Source: Zeaxanthinibacter sp. PT1
GTDB lineage: Bacteria; Bacteroidota; Bacteroidia; Flavobacteriales; Flavobacteriaceae
Assembly: GCF_028464225.1 (NCBI RefSeq)
Contig: NZ_JAQPCN010000004.1
Coordinates: forward strand, 186,001-250,000
Reading direction: 5' to 3'
Length of the DNA stretch: 64,000 nucleotides
The first letter of the stretch is position 1, and every line of letters starts with the position of its first letter. The notes under the pieces were generated by a model. It worked only from the letters and a program-made list of their open reading frames with translations. It had not been told where the DNA came from and did no database searches. Both the position numbers and the translations under genes were made by a program. This document shows, piece after piece, positions 26,930 through 35,565 of the stretch.

Positions 26930-28638
26930 TAACTGATTTTCATTTCCGCGATGATCCTGTCGATCTTGGCATCGAGTTCGGCACTCACTTTTTCAAAATC
27001 CCCGGCATTCTGCAGGGGGGCATTGGTGCTGATATAAAACTTGATCTTAGGCTCTGTACCGCTGGGCCTGGCGGCAACCCTGGTGCCGTCTGCGGACACA
27101 TAGATCAGTACATTGGATTTGGGCAGGTCCAGTTTTTCGGTCTTCCCACTTTTAATGTTCCTGGCTTCCCCGGTATTATAGTCTTCTATCCTGACTACCT
27201 CGGAACCATCAATGGTTTTAAAAGGGGAATCCCTCAGGTCTACCATCATCTGTTTAATCTCCTCGGCACCACTGATCCCTTTCTTAGTCAGGGATACCAG
27301 TTTCTCTTTGTAGAACCCGTATTTAACATAGGCTTGTATAAGCTCTTGGTAAAATGAACTTCCTTTGGCCTTCGCCATGGCCCCGATCTCGCAAGCCAGC
27401 AGGGTAGCGGTTACCGCATCCTTATCGCGGACAAAATCACCCACCATAAATCCGAAGCTTTCCTCTCCACCGCCGATAAAATGCTGTTCCGGGTGGTCTT
27501 TGATCATTTTTGCAATCCATTTAAAGCCGGTAAGCCCTGTTTTGCACTCCACCTGGTAAGCATCTGCCAGGGCTAACATCATTGGGGTGGATACAATAGT
27601 GGAAGCAATAAATTCATTCCCATCAAATCCTTGTTTCTTCCTTTGCTCAAGGAGGAATTCGGTCATCAGCACCATGGTCTGGTTCCCGTTCAGCAGTTGC
27701 ATCTCGCCTTCCAGGTTACGCACGGCAATACCGAGCCGGTCACTATCCGGGTCTGTACCGATCACCATATCGGCATTCAGTTCCCTGGCTTTGGCTAACG
27801 CCATTTCCAGTGCTTCAGGCTCTTCCGGGTTAGGAGATTTAACGGTTGGGAAGTTACCATCGGGCTTAGCCTGTTCTTCTATGATCGTTACATTTTTGTA
27901 CCCAGCCTGTTTCAGTACTTCCGGGATTACGGTGATCGAAGTACCGTGCAGGGAGGTGAAAACGATCTTAAAATCATCTTTACCCGGGGCGTTAAAATCC
28001 CCGTTCTTTACGGAAGCTTTTATAAAGGCATCATCTACTTCACTGCTGATCAGTTGGATAAGATCATCCTGTGCTTTAAAGTTGATATCCTCGTATTTAA
28101 GACTATCTATTTCTTCGATGATCGCTTTATCCTCGGGCGGAACGATTTGCCCACCATCCGTCCAGTATACTTTGTAACCGTTATACTCCGGCGGGTTATG
28201 GGATGCAGTTAGCACTATTCCGGCCTGGCAGTCCAGGTGACGTACCGCGAAGGATAATTCCGGGGTAGTTCGCAGTTCAGAAAACAGGAAAACCTTAATC
28301 CCGTTCGCGGAAAGGACTTCGGCCACGGTTTTAGCCAGAGTGTCACTATTGTGACGGCAATCATATGCGATCACAACTTTTAATTCCTTTCCTGGGTATA
28401 CCTTCTTTAAATAGTTGCTTAATCCTTGGGTGCTCTTGCCCAAGGTGTATTTATTGATGCGGTTGGTTCCAACCCCCATAATACCGCGCATTCCGCCGGT
28501 ACCAAATTCGAGGTTCTTATAAAATCGTTCCTTGAGTTCTTCGTGGTCCTTATCGATAAGGTCCTGTATTTCTTTTTTCACCTGGGGGTCGAAAAAATCG
28601 GTAAGCCAGGTTTTTGCGGTATCTATTATTGAATTCAT
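26929..28638 (-). CDS. Phospho-sugar mutase (phosphoglucomutase / phosphomannomutase)
   Basis: A 569-residue alpha-D-phosphohexomutase that interconverts 1- and 6-phosphates of glucose or mannose. The active Ser is in LTASHNPPEYNG, the metal loop is GTDPDSDRLG and the sugar-binding loop is GGGEESFGF; the C-terminal phosphate-binding loop reads RPSGTEPKIKFY. The length matches the PGM2-like type common in Bacteroidota. It feeds nucleotide-sugar synthesis, consistent with the neighbouring exporter and glycosyltransferase, though a shared pathway is not proven. Confidence 0.93.
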   Translation of the reverse strand: MNSIIDTAKTWLTDFFDPQVKKEIQDLIDKDHEELKERFYKNLEFGTGGMRGIMGVGTNRINKYTLGKSTQGLSNYLKKVYPGKELKVVIAYDCRHNSDTLAKTVAEVLSANGIKVFLFSELRTTPELSFAVRHLDCQAGIVLTASHNPPEYNGYKVYWTDGGQIVPPEDKAIIEEIDSLKYEDINFKAQDDLIQLISSEVDDAFIKASVKNGDFNAPGKDDFKIVFTSLHGTSITVIPEVLKQAGYKNVTIIEEQAKPDGNFPTVKSPNPEEPEALEMALAKARELNADMVIGTDPDSDRLGIAVRNLEGEMQLLNGNQTMVLMTEFLLEQRKKQGFDGNEFIASTIVSTPMMLALADAYQVECKTGLTGFKWIAKMIKDHPEQHFIGGGEESFGFMVGDFVRDKDAVTATLLACEIGAMAKAKGSSFYQELIQAYVKYGFYKEKLVSLTKKGISGAEEIKQMMVDLRDSPFKTIDGSEVVRIEDYNTGEARNIKSGKTEKLDLPKSNVLIYVSADGTRVAARPSGTEPKIKFYISTNAPLQNAGDFEKVSAELDAKIDRIIAEMKIS

Positions 28639-28723
28639 GGGTCTTCTTTGGAATTGAATACTATAAAATTACGTTAGAAAATTGAATTTCCGGGGTTTCA
28701 GCACATGATCCCCCAATCCGTAT

Positions 28724-29671
28724 TCACAGGTTCAGGCGTTCAATGACTTTGTAATTGGGCCCCGACTTTTTATTTCTAAGTATAATCTCTCCCAGGAAAC
28801 CGGCCAGGAAGAATTGCGTCCCGATAATCATTGCAGTTAGGGCTACAAAGAATTGTGGCCGATCCGTGATCAGCCTGTCGTAAGGATTGATGAATAGTTT
28901 GTCTATACCCAGGTAAAGGGAAAAACCAAAACCGATTATGAACATTAATACGCCCAGGGCACCGAACAGGTGCATAGGTCTTCGGCCAAATTTGGACACG
29001 AACCAGATGGTGATGAGGTCCAAGAATCCATTAATAAATCGCTCCATTCCAAATTTTGTGCGGCCGTATTTACGGGCCTGGTGTTGTACTACTTTTTCTC
29101 CTATCCTGGGGTAACCGGCATTCTTGACCAGTACCGGGATATACCGGTGCATCTCGCCCGATACCTCGATATTCTTGACCACTTCTGTCCGGAATGCTTT
29201 AAGTCCGCAATTAAAGTCGTGCAGGCGGACACCAGAGGTGCGCCGTGCAGCCCAATTAAATAATTTGGAGGGAAGATTCTTGCTGAAAACCGAATCGTAG
29301 CGAACTTTTTTCCAGCCCGATACGAGGTCAAAGGAATCCTCAGTGATCATTTCGTACAGCTCGGGAATCTCTTCCGGGTTATCCTGTAGATCGGCATCCA
29401 TGGTGATGACCACCTCTCCCTTTGCCTGGAGGAAACCTGCATGCAAGGCCTGGGATTTCCCAAAATTCTTTAAAAAGCGAATCCCTTTAACGTAGGGATT
29501 CTTCCGGGCCAATGTTTCTATCTGATCCCAGGAACCGTCGTTACTTCCGTCATCAATAAATAAGATCTCGTATGAGTACTGATTGGAGTGCATCACCCGG
29601 ACGATCCAATCGTGTAATTCCTCTAAGGACTCTTCTTCATTGAGCAAGGGAATAACTACCGATATGTTCAT
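28724..29671 (-). CDS. Family 2 glycosyltransferase, polyprenyl-phosphate sugar type
   Basis: A 315-residue GT2 enzyme. The catalytic GT-A domain starts VVIPLLNEEESL, carries the acceptor/donor segment TMDADLQDNPEEI (DxD-like) and 'FNCGLKAFRTEVV', and is followed by two C-terminal membrane segments (about 235-258 and 275-300). This is the layout of GtrB/DPM1-like enzymes that move a sugar from a nucleotide to undecaprenyl phosphate at the inner membrane. Such lipid-linked sugars decorate LPS or glycoproteins. It has a candidate promoter of its own at 29695-29702. Confidence 0.88.
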   Translation of the reverse strand: MNISVVIPLLNEEESLEELHDWIVRVMHSNQYSYEILFIDDGSNDGSWDQIETLARKNPYVKGIRFLKNFGKSQALHAGFLQAKGEVVITMDADLQDNPEEIPELYEMITEDSFDLVSGWKKVRYDSVFSKNLPSKLFNWAARRTSGVRLHDFNCGLKAFRTEVVKNIEVSGEMHRYIPVLVKNAGYPRIGEKVVQHQARKYGRTKFGMERFINGFLDLITIWFVSKFGRRPMHLFGALGVLMFIIGFGFSLYLGIDKLFINPYDRLITDRPQFFVALTAMIIGTQFFLAGFLGEIILRNKKSGPNYKVIERLNL

Positions 29672-29694
29672 AATGTCTTTCGCCTATTTCTCCC

Positions 29695-29702
29695 CAAAAG
29701 TA
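29695..29702 (-). promoter_or_regulatory. Predicted -7 element of the glycosyltransferase gene
   Basis: Minus-strand TACTTTTG matches TAnnTTTG, 24 bp before the ATG. No TTG at -33; partial support. Confidence 0.35.
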
Positions 29703-29714
29703 CAATATTACTTC

Positions 29715-30233
29715 TTAATAGGCAGGGCGAGATTTCTTCATAATCAGCCCTCCGATCAAACCGATGACAAGGCCGGAAATTACGCTGATGATCAGGATGA
29801 CAGGATAACCTATCCAGAAGAACTTCATACCCATCTCTTTCTGTTGTGATGCTTCTTCCGCGGTAAGTTGCCCGGACTCTACAAGTTCTGCCATTTGAAT
29901 ATCCATCACTTTGGATGCAAAATCAGGATCCAGGAAATTGGTGAGGATAAGCTGGTATACGATAAAGAGAAGGGCTGATACTAGTGAGATACCTGCGCCT
30001 AGCTTCAGGGCTTCTCCCAGGGTTAAAAAGCCTTCGTTGGCTTTTTTATATCCATAAATCCCGAAGAAGATTACCGTTGCAGACATTACTACAGAAATGA
30101 TCTGGTTTACAGGTTCACGAGAGGTATGCGCATCCATGGAATAGAGCATGAGCGCGAAAATGATGCTCAGGGCACCCAGGATGGCGCCGTAAGTTAGTGA
30201 GTACTTGCCGGTGGTTGGTGGTTTGGTTTCCAT
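29715..30233 (-). CDS. DUF4199 family membrane protein
   Basis: A 172-residue inner-membrane protein with four hydrophobic segments (about 13-31, 41-58, 72-93 and 142-164) and a short loop rich in Glu and Gln between the third and fourth. This matches DUF4199, a Bacteroidota family of unknown function often found beside a family 2 glycosyltransferase, as here (43 bp gap, same strand). That repeated pairing suggests a joint role in envelope glycan metabolism, but no catalytic residue is recognisable. It is divergent from the L31 gene. Confidence 0.8.
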   Translation of the reverse strand: METKPPTTGKYSLTYGAILGALSIIFALMLYSMDAHTSREPVNQIISVVMSATVIFFGIYGYKKANEGFLTLGEALKLGAGISLVSALLFIVYQLILTNFLDPDFASKVMDIQMAELVESGQLTAEEASQQKEMGMKFFWIGYPVILIISVISGLVIGLIGGLIMKKSRPAY

Positions 30234-30331
30234 AAATGTTTAATTTGATCAGTTGGTTAGTTAGTAATTGATCCCTTACATTTGTTACAGCTTAAAGGTA
30301 CATTTTTTTTCATTTCTTTTTTTTAATAAAG

Positions 30332-30363
30332 ATTGTAGTTTCCTCAAAAAAAGATTACATTTG
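30332..30363 (+). promoter_or_regulatory. Promoter of the ribosomal protein L31 gene
   Basis: TTG at 30333-30335 and TACATTTG at 30356-30363 are separated by 20 bp, an almost ideal Bacteroidota promoter (TTTG-N19-20-TAnnTTTG). The ATG follows 38 bp later. Confidence 0.75.
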
Positions 30364-30400
30364 CAGCCTTAAATTTTTGATAGATTAAAGCAGATTTGCG

Positions 30401-30697
30401 ATGAAAAAAGGTATACACCCAGAAAATTATAGATTAGTAGCGTTTAAAGACATGTCTAACGAGGATGTTTTTATAACGAAATCTACTGCTGAAACCAAAG
30501 AGACATTGACGGTTGATGGTGTTGAATATCCTCTGGTGAAATTAGAGATCTCAAGAACATCGCATCCTTTCTACACTGGTAAGTCGAAATTGATCGATAC
30601 CGCTGGACGAATTGATAAGTTCAAGAGCAAGTACCAGAAGTTCAAGAAAGAAGACGCTAAAGCTACTGAGGCTGACGCTAAATCTGAAGAGAAATAA
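30401..30697 (+). CDS. rpmE2: 50S ribosomal protein L31, type B
   Basis: A 98-residue ribosomal protein. It starts [11 protein letters not shown], has the conserved [20 protein letters not shown] segment and no cysteine at all, which is the zinc-independent B type rather than the CxxC zinc-binding form. The tail is Lys/Glu/Ala-rich and longer than in E. coli YkgM. It is a single-gene unit with its own strong promoter and a strong terminator. Confidence 0.97.
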   Translation: MKKGIHPENYRLVAFKDMSNEDVFITKSTAETKETLTVDGVEYPLVKLEISRTSHPFYTGKSKLIDTAGRIDKFKSKYQKFKKEDAKATEADAKSEEK

Positions 30698-30726
30698 GGG
30701 ATTACTATTTAATTCCTAAAGAATGT

Positions 30727-30762
30727 ACGCCTCCGATAGAACATCGGGGGCGTTATTTTTTT
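30727..30762 (+). terminator. Terminator of rpmE2
   Basis: An 11-bp stem (30727-30737 with 30743-30753, one G-T pair) closes a 5-nt loop and is followed by seven T residues after TTA. Confidence 0.85.
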
Positions 30763-30784
30763 AATTTTATCCCAAAATTATTTC

Positions 30785-31966
30785 ATGAACTGTATTCTTT
30801 ACGATGGGCCGGAACGTGGCTCCTTACTTCCATTTACATTTACCCGCCCGGTATGTGATATACGGATCGGGATACTGACCATCCGGGAGAAATGGGAACA
30901 CCGTTTAAAAACCGCGGTCTCTTGCCATACAGAAGAATACCTATCGGAGAAGTTTCCTTTGCATCTGGAGAGAGACAACCTTTTCATCAATGGGGGGGTC
31001 CTGCCTGATGCGCAGCTCCTAGAAGCCATAAAAGGTCTCGGTGATCAGCAAGTACTCCGGCAGGGGGATGAACTCATCGCGTACCGTTCCGGCCGTGTAT
31101 TAGATGCTGATTCCATAGCAGGTATGGAAGCCGTAGCGTACAGTGCAGAATATATACGGATGCGGAATACATGGGATATCTTTTCCCTGAACGGGAAGGC
31201 CCTCGAGGCCGATTTTGAGATGCTTACCCGGGATCGCAAAAGTGCAGCGATCTCTAAAACCAACGGACTAATTAACCCTGAGCGGATTTTCCTGGAAGAA
31301 GGAGCCAAGGTAGAATTCAGTATACTGAATGCAACTGAAGGACCCATCTACATCGGGAAGGATGCCGAGGTCATGGAGGGCTGTAATATCCGCGGAGGTT
31401 TCGCATTGGGGGAGCACGGCGTTGTGAAAATGGGTGCTAAGATCTACGGACCAACAACCGCCGGACCTTATTGCAAATTAGGCGGGGAGGTCAGCAATTC
31501 CGTACTATTCGGTTATTCCAGTAAGGGACATGACGGATACCTGGGTAACTCTGTGCTGGGAGAATGGTGTAATATAGGTGCAGACTCCAATACCTCTAAC
31601 CTTAAGAATAATTACGCCATGGTTAAACTCTGGAACTACAATACAGAGCGTTTTCAGCAGACAGGCTTGCAGTTCTGTGGTCTGATGATGGGTGATCACA
31701 GCAAATCCGCAATAGACACCATGTTCAACACAGGGACTGTAGTAGGAGTGAGCACCAATATATTCTCTGCCGGGTTCCCACGGAACTTTGTGCCCAGTTT
31801 CAGCTGGGGAGGTGCCTCCGGTTTTACTACGTACCAGACCCAGAAAGCTTTTGAAACCGCCAAGGTAGTGATGGCCAGGAGAAATATGGAGTTCTCAGAT
31901 ATAGAAGCGCGGATACTGCAGGCTGTTTTTGAGCAGACCCGGAAATACAGGAAAGACGAGTCTTAA
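30785..31966 (+). CDS. GlmU-like sugar nucleotidyltransferase / acetyltransferase (Bacteroidota type)
   Basis: A 393-residue protein of the alternative GlmU family of Bacteroidota. The N-terminal half keeps the order of a nucleotidyltransferase but the usual GxGTRM loop is replaced: it begins NCILYDGPERGSLLPFTFTR then PVCDIRIGILTIREKWE, the family hallmark. The C-terminal half is a left-handed beta-helix of hexapeptide repeats (about 180-320: 'GPIYIGKDAEVMEG', 'GAKIYGPTTAGPYCKLGGE', 'GEWCNIGADSNTSNLKNNYA'). Predicted to make UDP-GlcNAc for peptidoglycan and LPS; this replaces the classical bifunctional GlmU. Only 23 bp separate it from the L31 terminator. Confidence 0.85.
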   Translation: MNCILYDGPERGSLLPFTFTRPVCDIRIGILTIREKWEHRLKTAVSCHTEEYLSEKFPLHLERDNLFINGGVLPDAQLLEAIKGLGDQQVLRQGDELIAYRSGRVLDADSIAGMEAVAYSAEYIRMRNTWDIFSLNGKALEADFEMLTRDRKSAAISKTNGLINPERIFLEEGAKVEFSILNATEGPIYIGKDAEVMEGCNIRGGFALGEHGVVKMGAKIYGPTTAGPYCKLGGEVSNSVLFGYSSKGHDGYLGNSVLGEWCNIGADSNTSNLKNNYAMVKLWNYNTERFQQTGLQFCGLMMGDHSKSAIDTMFNTGTVVGVSTNIFSAGFPRNFVPSFSWGGASGFTTYQTQKAFETAKVVMARRNMEFSDIEARILQAVFEQTRKYRKDES

Positions 31967-32034
31967 GTACTGCCCTGCTGCTCATTAGGAAGGATTAAGG
32001 GTTCTCCTGCCTTCTTCCTTCGGAACAAAGGTGG

Positions 32035-32042
32035 TATATTTG
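32035..32042 (+). promoter_or_regulatory. Predicted -7 element of mtaB
   Basis: TATATTTG matches TAnnTTTG, 30 bp before the TTG start. No TTG at -33. It supports initiation after 32045 rather than upstream. Confidence 0.4.
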
Positions 32043-32071
32043 CAGTCCTTAAATCGGAAAAGCATCAGAAT

Positions 32072-33403
32072 TTGAAGAAGAAAGTCGCTTTTTATACCCT
32101 TGGTTGCAAACTGAATTTTTCAGAAACCTCCACCATTGCCCGTGGCTTTACGGAAGAGGGTTTTGAGAAGGTATCTTTTGACGATCCGGCAGATATGTAC
32201 GTGATCAACACCTGTTCTGTGACAGAGAATGCCGATAAGCGTTTCAAGACGATCGTAAAGCAGGCGCAGCAGGCAAATCCCGATGCCTTTATCGCGGCTA
32301 TTGGTTGTTATGCCCAATTGAAGCCCGAAGAATTGATCGCGGTAAATGGCGTTGACCTGGTCCTGGGTGCATCAGAAAAATTTAAGCTCACAGATTACAT
32401 TAACGATCTCAGTAAAAATGATTTCGGGGAGATCCATGCCTGCGAGATAGAGGAGGTAGACCAGTACATCGGTAGTTACGCTATCGGGGACAGGACCCGT
32501 GCCTTCCTGAAAGTGCAGGATGGTTGTGATTATAAGTGTACCTATTGTACCATCCCGCTTGCCCGTGGAATTTCACGGAGTGATGCCTTACCCAATGTCT
32601 TAAAGAATGCCTCGGAGATCGCCTCCCAGGGGATCAAGGAGATTGTACTGACCGGCGTAAATATAGGAGACTACGGAAAAGGCGAATTCGGGAATAAGAA
32701 ACATGATCATACCTTCCTGGACCTGGTAAAAGCCCTGGATACCGTAGATGGTATTCACAGGCTGCGTATCTCTTCTATAGAGCCTAACCTGTTAAAGAAC
32801 GAAACCATAGATTTTGTAGCGGAGAGCGACACATTTGTGCCGCATTTCCATATCCCGTTACAGAGTGGAAGCGATAGTATCCTGAAAAGAATGCGTCGTC
32901 GTTACCTTACAGATCTCTATACGGATCGCGTTTCAAGGATCCGGCAGGTTATGCCCAATGCCTGTATAGGTGTAGATGTGATCGTTGGCTTCCCGGGAGA
33001 AACGGATGAGCATTTCCTGGAAACCTATCATTTCCTGAACGAACTGGATATCTCTTACCTTCACGTATTTACCTATTCTGAGCGAGACAATACGTTGGCT
33101 GCCAACATGGAAAACCCGGTGCCTAAGAAGGTCAGGGCCAAAAGGAGTAAAATGCTGAGGGGTCTATCGGTCAAAAAGCGTCGTGCTTTTTACGAGAGCC
33201 AGTTGCAAAGCCGTCAGACTGTACTGTTTGAAGGAGAAAATAAGCAAGGATATATACACGGATTTACCGAGAATTACGTCAAGGTGAAAGCACCCTGGGA
33301 TCCTGCACTGGTCAATACCCTTCACGAAGTTATTCTGGACAGCATCGATGAAGACGGTTTAGTCAGGTTCGAGTTTGCGCGTAAGCATGCAAAAGCGGTA
33401 TAA
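32072..33403 (+). CDS. mtaB: tRNA t6A37 methylthiotransferase MtaB
   Basis: A 443-residue radical-SAM methylthiotransferase that converts t6A to ms2t6A at position 37 of ANN-decoding tRNAs. The N-terminal MTTase domain supplies one 4Fe-4S cluster through Cys12, Cys48 and Cys79; the radical-SAM motif CDYKCTYC gives Cys152, Cys156 and Cys159; a C-terminal TRAM domain spans about 375-440. Opening with YTLGCKLNFSETS and the radical-SAM context separate MtaB from MiaB. The start is a TTG at 32072, with GGAAAAG a short way upstream and no better in-frame ATG. Confidence 0.93.
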   Translation: MKKKVAFYTLGCKLNFSETSTIARGFTEEGFEKVSFDDPADMYVINTCSVTENADKRFKTIVKQAQQANPDAFIAAIGCYAQLKPEELIAVNGVDLVLGASEKFKLTDYINDLSKNDFGEIHACEIEEVDQYIGSYAIGDRTRAFLKVQDGCDYKCTYCTIPLARGISRSDALPNVLKNASEIASQGIKEIVLTGVNIGDYGKGEFGNKKHDHTFLDLVKALDTVDGIHRLRISSIEPNLLKNETIDFVAESDTFVPHFHIPLQSGSDSILKRMRRRYLTDLYTDRVSRIRQVMPNACIGVDVIVGFPGETDEHFLETYHFLNELDISYLHVFTYSERDNTLAANMENPVPKKVRAKRSKMLRGLSVKKRRAFYESQLQSRQTVLFEGENKQGYIHGFTENYVKVKAPWDPALVNTLHEVILDSIDEDGLVRFEFARKHAKAV

Positions 33404-33426
33404 AAAAACCTCCCGGTTGGGAGGTT
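33402..33426 (-). terminator. Terminator of the small GNAT gene
   Basis: AACCTCCC (33407-33414) and GGGAGGTT (33419-33426) form an 8-bp stem with a 4-nt loop. The T run is on the minus strand only, so it serves the GNAT gene; mtaB converges on it from the other side. Confidence 0.8.
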
Positions 33427-33433
33427 GCTAAGA

Positions 33434-33727
33434 TCAGATCCGGATGCCGACAGGCAGCATCTCTTTATATTGTCTGTTTTTCCGAAGAAAACCGGCAATC
33501 TCAGGACTGGTAGGAACTACTCTTAAATTCTGCTCCTGGATGTGGTGTAGTACTGATTTGATAAAATCTTCTGTAAACCCTTCTTTCGTAATGTCTTCCG
33601 GAACTACCAATTTGGTTAGAAAAACTTTCCGCTCCTGTGAAGAATATTCAATCTTAGCCAAGTGACCTTCAACTGTTGTTTCAAATTGACGCAGGAAGCT
33701 GTTGTCCTTAATTGCTACTTCATTCAT
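33434..33727 (-). CDS. Small GNAT-like N-acetyltransferase
   Basis: A 97-residue single-domain protein of the short GNAT type (COG2388, YjdJ-like). The pattern 'FETTVEGHLAKIEYSSQE' is followed by 'LTKLVVPEDITKEG', the helix 'FTEDFIKSVLHHIQEQNLRV' and 'VPTSPEIAGFLRKNRQYKEM', which together trace the beta-strand / CoA-binding helix / final strand order of that family. Substrates of these minimal acetyltransferases are unknown. I place the start at the ATG at 33727 (MNEVAIKD), 51 bp inside the longest open frame. Confidence 0.8.
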   Translation of the reverse strand: MNEVAIKDNSFLRQFETTVEGHLAKIEYSSQERKVFLTKLVVPEDITKEGFTEDFIKSVLHHIQEQNLRVVPTSPEIAGFLRKNRQYKEMLPVGIRI

Positions 33728-33893
33728 ATGGTTTATTTTTAGTGTATCCTCAGAAAAAAAATTACGATAGAAAAACATCGTAACTTTGGTATTGGTAGGG
33801 GGTGTGGTGTATTTATATTATTAACCGAATCTTTTTACAAATCCAGCACAAAAGTAATCAAAAAAATGCTAATTTCCTAGTAAAATCAAGATA

Positions 33894-34565
33894 TTGAGCG
33901 ATATACCCCAAACGCGTATCCCGGTGTATCTGATGCCGGGTCTGGCAGCAAACCCCAGTATTTTTGAAAATATCAACCTGCCGGATCAAACATTTGAAAT
34001 TCATCGGCTGGAATGGTTTGTTCCGGACCGAGGTATGAGCCTGCAGGAATACGCCAAAAAAATGGCTGAGCAGGTCCGGGGAGAGAAACCGGTGCTGTTG
34101 GGAGTTTCATTCGGGGGACTCCTGGTGCAGGAAATGGCGCACTTCCTGGAACCACGGAAAATAATAATAGTATCCAGTGTAAAAAACCAGGGAGAATTAC
34201 CCCGTCGTTTATTGCTGGCCCGGTATACCCGTATTCATAAATTACTGCCCACCGGCCTGGTGAACAACGTGGAACTGCTTGCCAAATATGCATTCGGGGA
34301 AACGGTTACTAAACGCCTTAAATTATACGAACAGTACCTCTCCTTACGCGATAAATATTACCTGGACTGGTCTATTGACAAGATCGTGAACTGGCAGCAG
34401 AAAGATTGTATGCCGGGCGTTGTCCATATCCATGGAGATAAGGACGCTGTCTTTCCAAAGGAGCATATAGGGGATTGTATCACGGTAAAAGGCGGAACGC
34501 ATACAATGATATTACATCGCGCGCGTTGGTTCAATGAGAACCTGCCTGAAATTATTTTAAAATAG
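33894..34565 (+). CDS. Alpha/beta hydrolase
   Basis: A 223-residue alpha/beta hydrolase. The opening 'VYLMPGLAANPSIFENINL' is the first strand and oxyanion loop, and the nucleophile elbow is GVSFGG with its Ser. A late Asp (HIHGDKD) and His (KGGTHTMI) complete the triad. There is no signal peptide. The start is taken as TTG at 33894 because no ATG lies near and the protein begins just before the first strand; this is uncertain. The product resembles small Bacteroidota hydrolases of unknown substrate. It is 43 bp ahead of the lytic transglycosylase gene. Confidence 0.8.
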   Translation: MSDIPQTRIPVYLMPGLAANPSIFENINLPDQTFEIHRLEWFVPDRGMSLQEYAKKMAEQVRGEKPVLLGVSFGGLLVQEMAHFLEPRKIIIVSSVKNQGELPRRLLLARYTRIHKLLPTGLVNNVELLAKYAFGETVTKRLKLYEQYLSLRDKYYLDWSIDKIVNWQQKDCMPGVVHIHGDKDAVFPKEHIGDCITVKGGTHTMILHRARWFNENLPEIILK

Positions 34566-34579
34566 GTAGGACTATTTAA

Positions 34580-34587
34580 TACCTTTG
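34580..34587 (+). promoter_or_regulatory. Predicted -7 element of the transglycosylase-cls unit
   Basis: TACCTTTG matches TAnnTTTG, 22 bp before the ATG at 34609. No TTG at -33. Confidence 0.4.
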
Positions 34588-34608
34588 AGAGACTAAAAAA
34601 AAATAAAA

Positions 34609-35565
34609 ATGCGCTTACTGAAGAATATACTGATGGGATTGGGAGTAGTGCTGCTGGTCAGCACCCTTGTTTTTGCCGTGCAACAGCAAGATCCCGAGGA
34701 GATGAGATCGGAAAAAGATGTAAAACCACAGCTTGATAAGAATGTTGCCAGGAGCTACACCATTACGCCCATAGACATTCCGGAAGACCTGAATTTTGCC
34801 GGGGAGCCCGTACCCCAGGAAGACCCGGAAATCATGGAACGCGTAGACCGGGAATTCCTGGTCAACACCTACTGGCAATCCAATGCACTTTTATTGATCA
34901 AGAGGGCACACAAATATTTCCCCGTAATAGAACCCATGCTGGCCCGTCATGGAATCCCTGATGATTTTAAATACCTTGCCGTGGCAGAGAGCGGTTTGCA
35001 GAACGTAGTTTCCCCTGCAGGGGCTACAGGTTTCTGGCAGATCATGAAGGCTACCGGAAAGGAATACGGATTGGAAATAAACGATAACGTAGATGAGCGG
35101 TACCACCTGACTAAAGCCACGGAAGCTGCTAGTAAGTACCTCCAGAAATACAAGAACAAATACGGTTCCTGGACCATGGCAGCCGCCGCGTATAACGCCG
35201 GTACCGGGTCTATTGATAAATTTATGGGGATACAGGAGGTAGACGACTACTACGACCTGTTGTTGGGCCAGGAGACCGGTCGTTACGTCTTCCGGATCAT
35301 GGCAATCAAAGAGATACTCAGTAATCCCGAAAAATACGGATTTAAACTGGAGCAGGATGACTATTACACCCAGGTGCCTACCTATGAGGTAGAGGTGGAT
35401 GAACCGGTTACAAATTTCGCAAAGTTTGCGAAGCTTTATGGGATCAATTACAAAATCCTGAAAAGACACAACCCCTGGCTCAGGGAGCCTCACTTAAACA
35501 ATAGTTCAAGGAAGAAGTACTATGTAGAAATTCCGAAAGAAGGTTACTACAAGATTAATCCCTGA
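34609..35565 (+). CDS. Lytic murein transglycosylase (MltD-like)
   Basis: A 318-residue exported enzyme that cleaves the MurNAc-GlcNAc bond in peptidoglycan. The N-terminal hydrophobic segment (6-24) is a signal peptide or anchor. The SLT domain covers about 100-220 with the catalytic Glu127 in AVAESGL, then SPAGATGFWQI and AAAYNAGTGSI. The C-terminal part (~255-318) has a LysM-like pattern ('FAKLYGINYKILKRHNPWL'), which would bind peptidoglycan. Its TGA overlaps the ATG of the cardiolipin synthase gene by one base (TGATG), so the two are coupled. Confidence 0.9.
   Translation: MRLLKNILMGLGVVLLVSTLVFAVQQQDPEEMRSEKDVKPQLDKNVARSYTITPIDIPEDLNFAGEPVPQEDPEIMERVDREFLVNTYWQSNALLLIKRAHKYFPVIEPMLARHGIPDDFKYLAVAESGLQNVVSPAGATGFWQIMKATGKEYGLEINDNVDERYHLTKATEAASKYLQKYKNKYGSWTMAAAAYNAGTGSIDKFMGIQEVDDYYDLLLGQETGRYVFRIMAIKEILSNPEKYGFKLEQDDYYTQVPTYEVEVDEPVTNFAKFAKLYGINYKILKRHNPWLREPHLNNSSRKKYYVEIPKEGYYKINP

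Noticed and set aside
34891-35493. 200-codon open frame antisense to the lytic transglycosylase
   Set aside because: Shadow frame; the plus-strand gene has complete SLT motifs.
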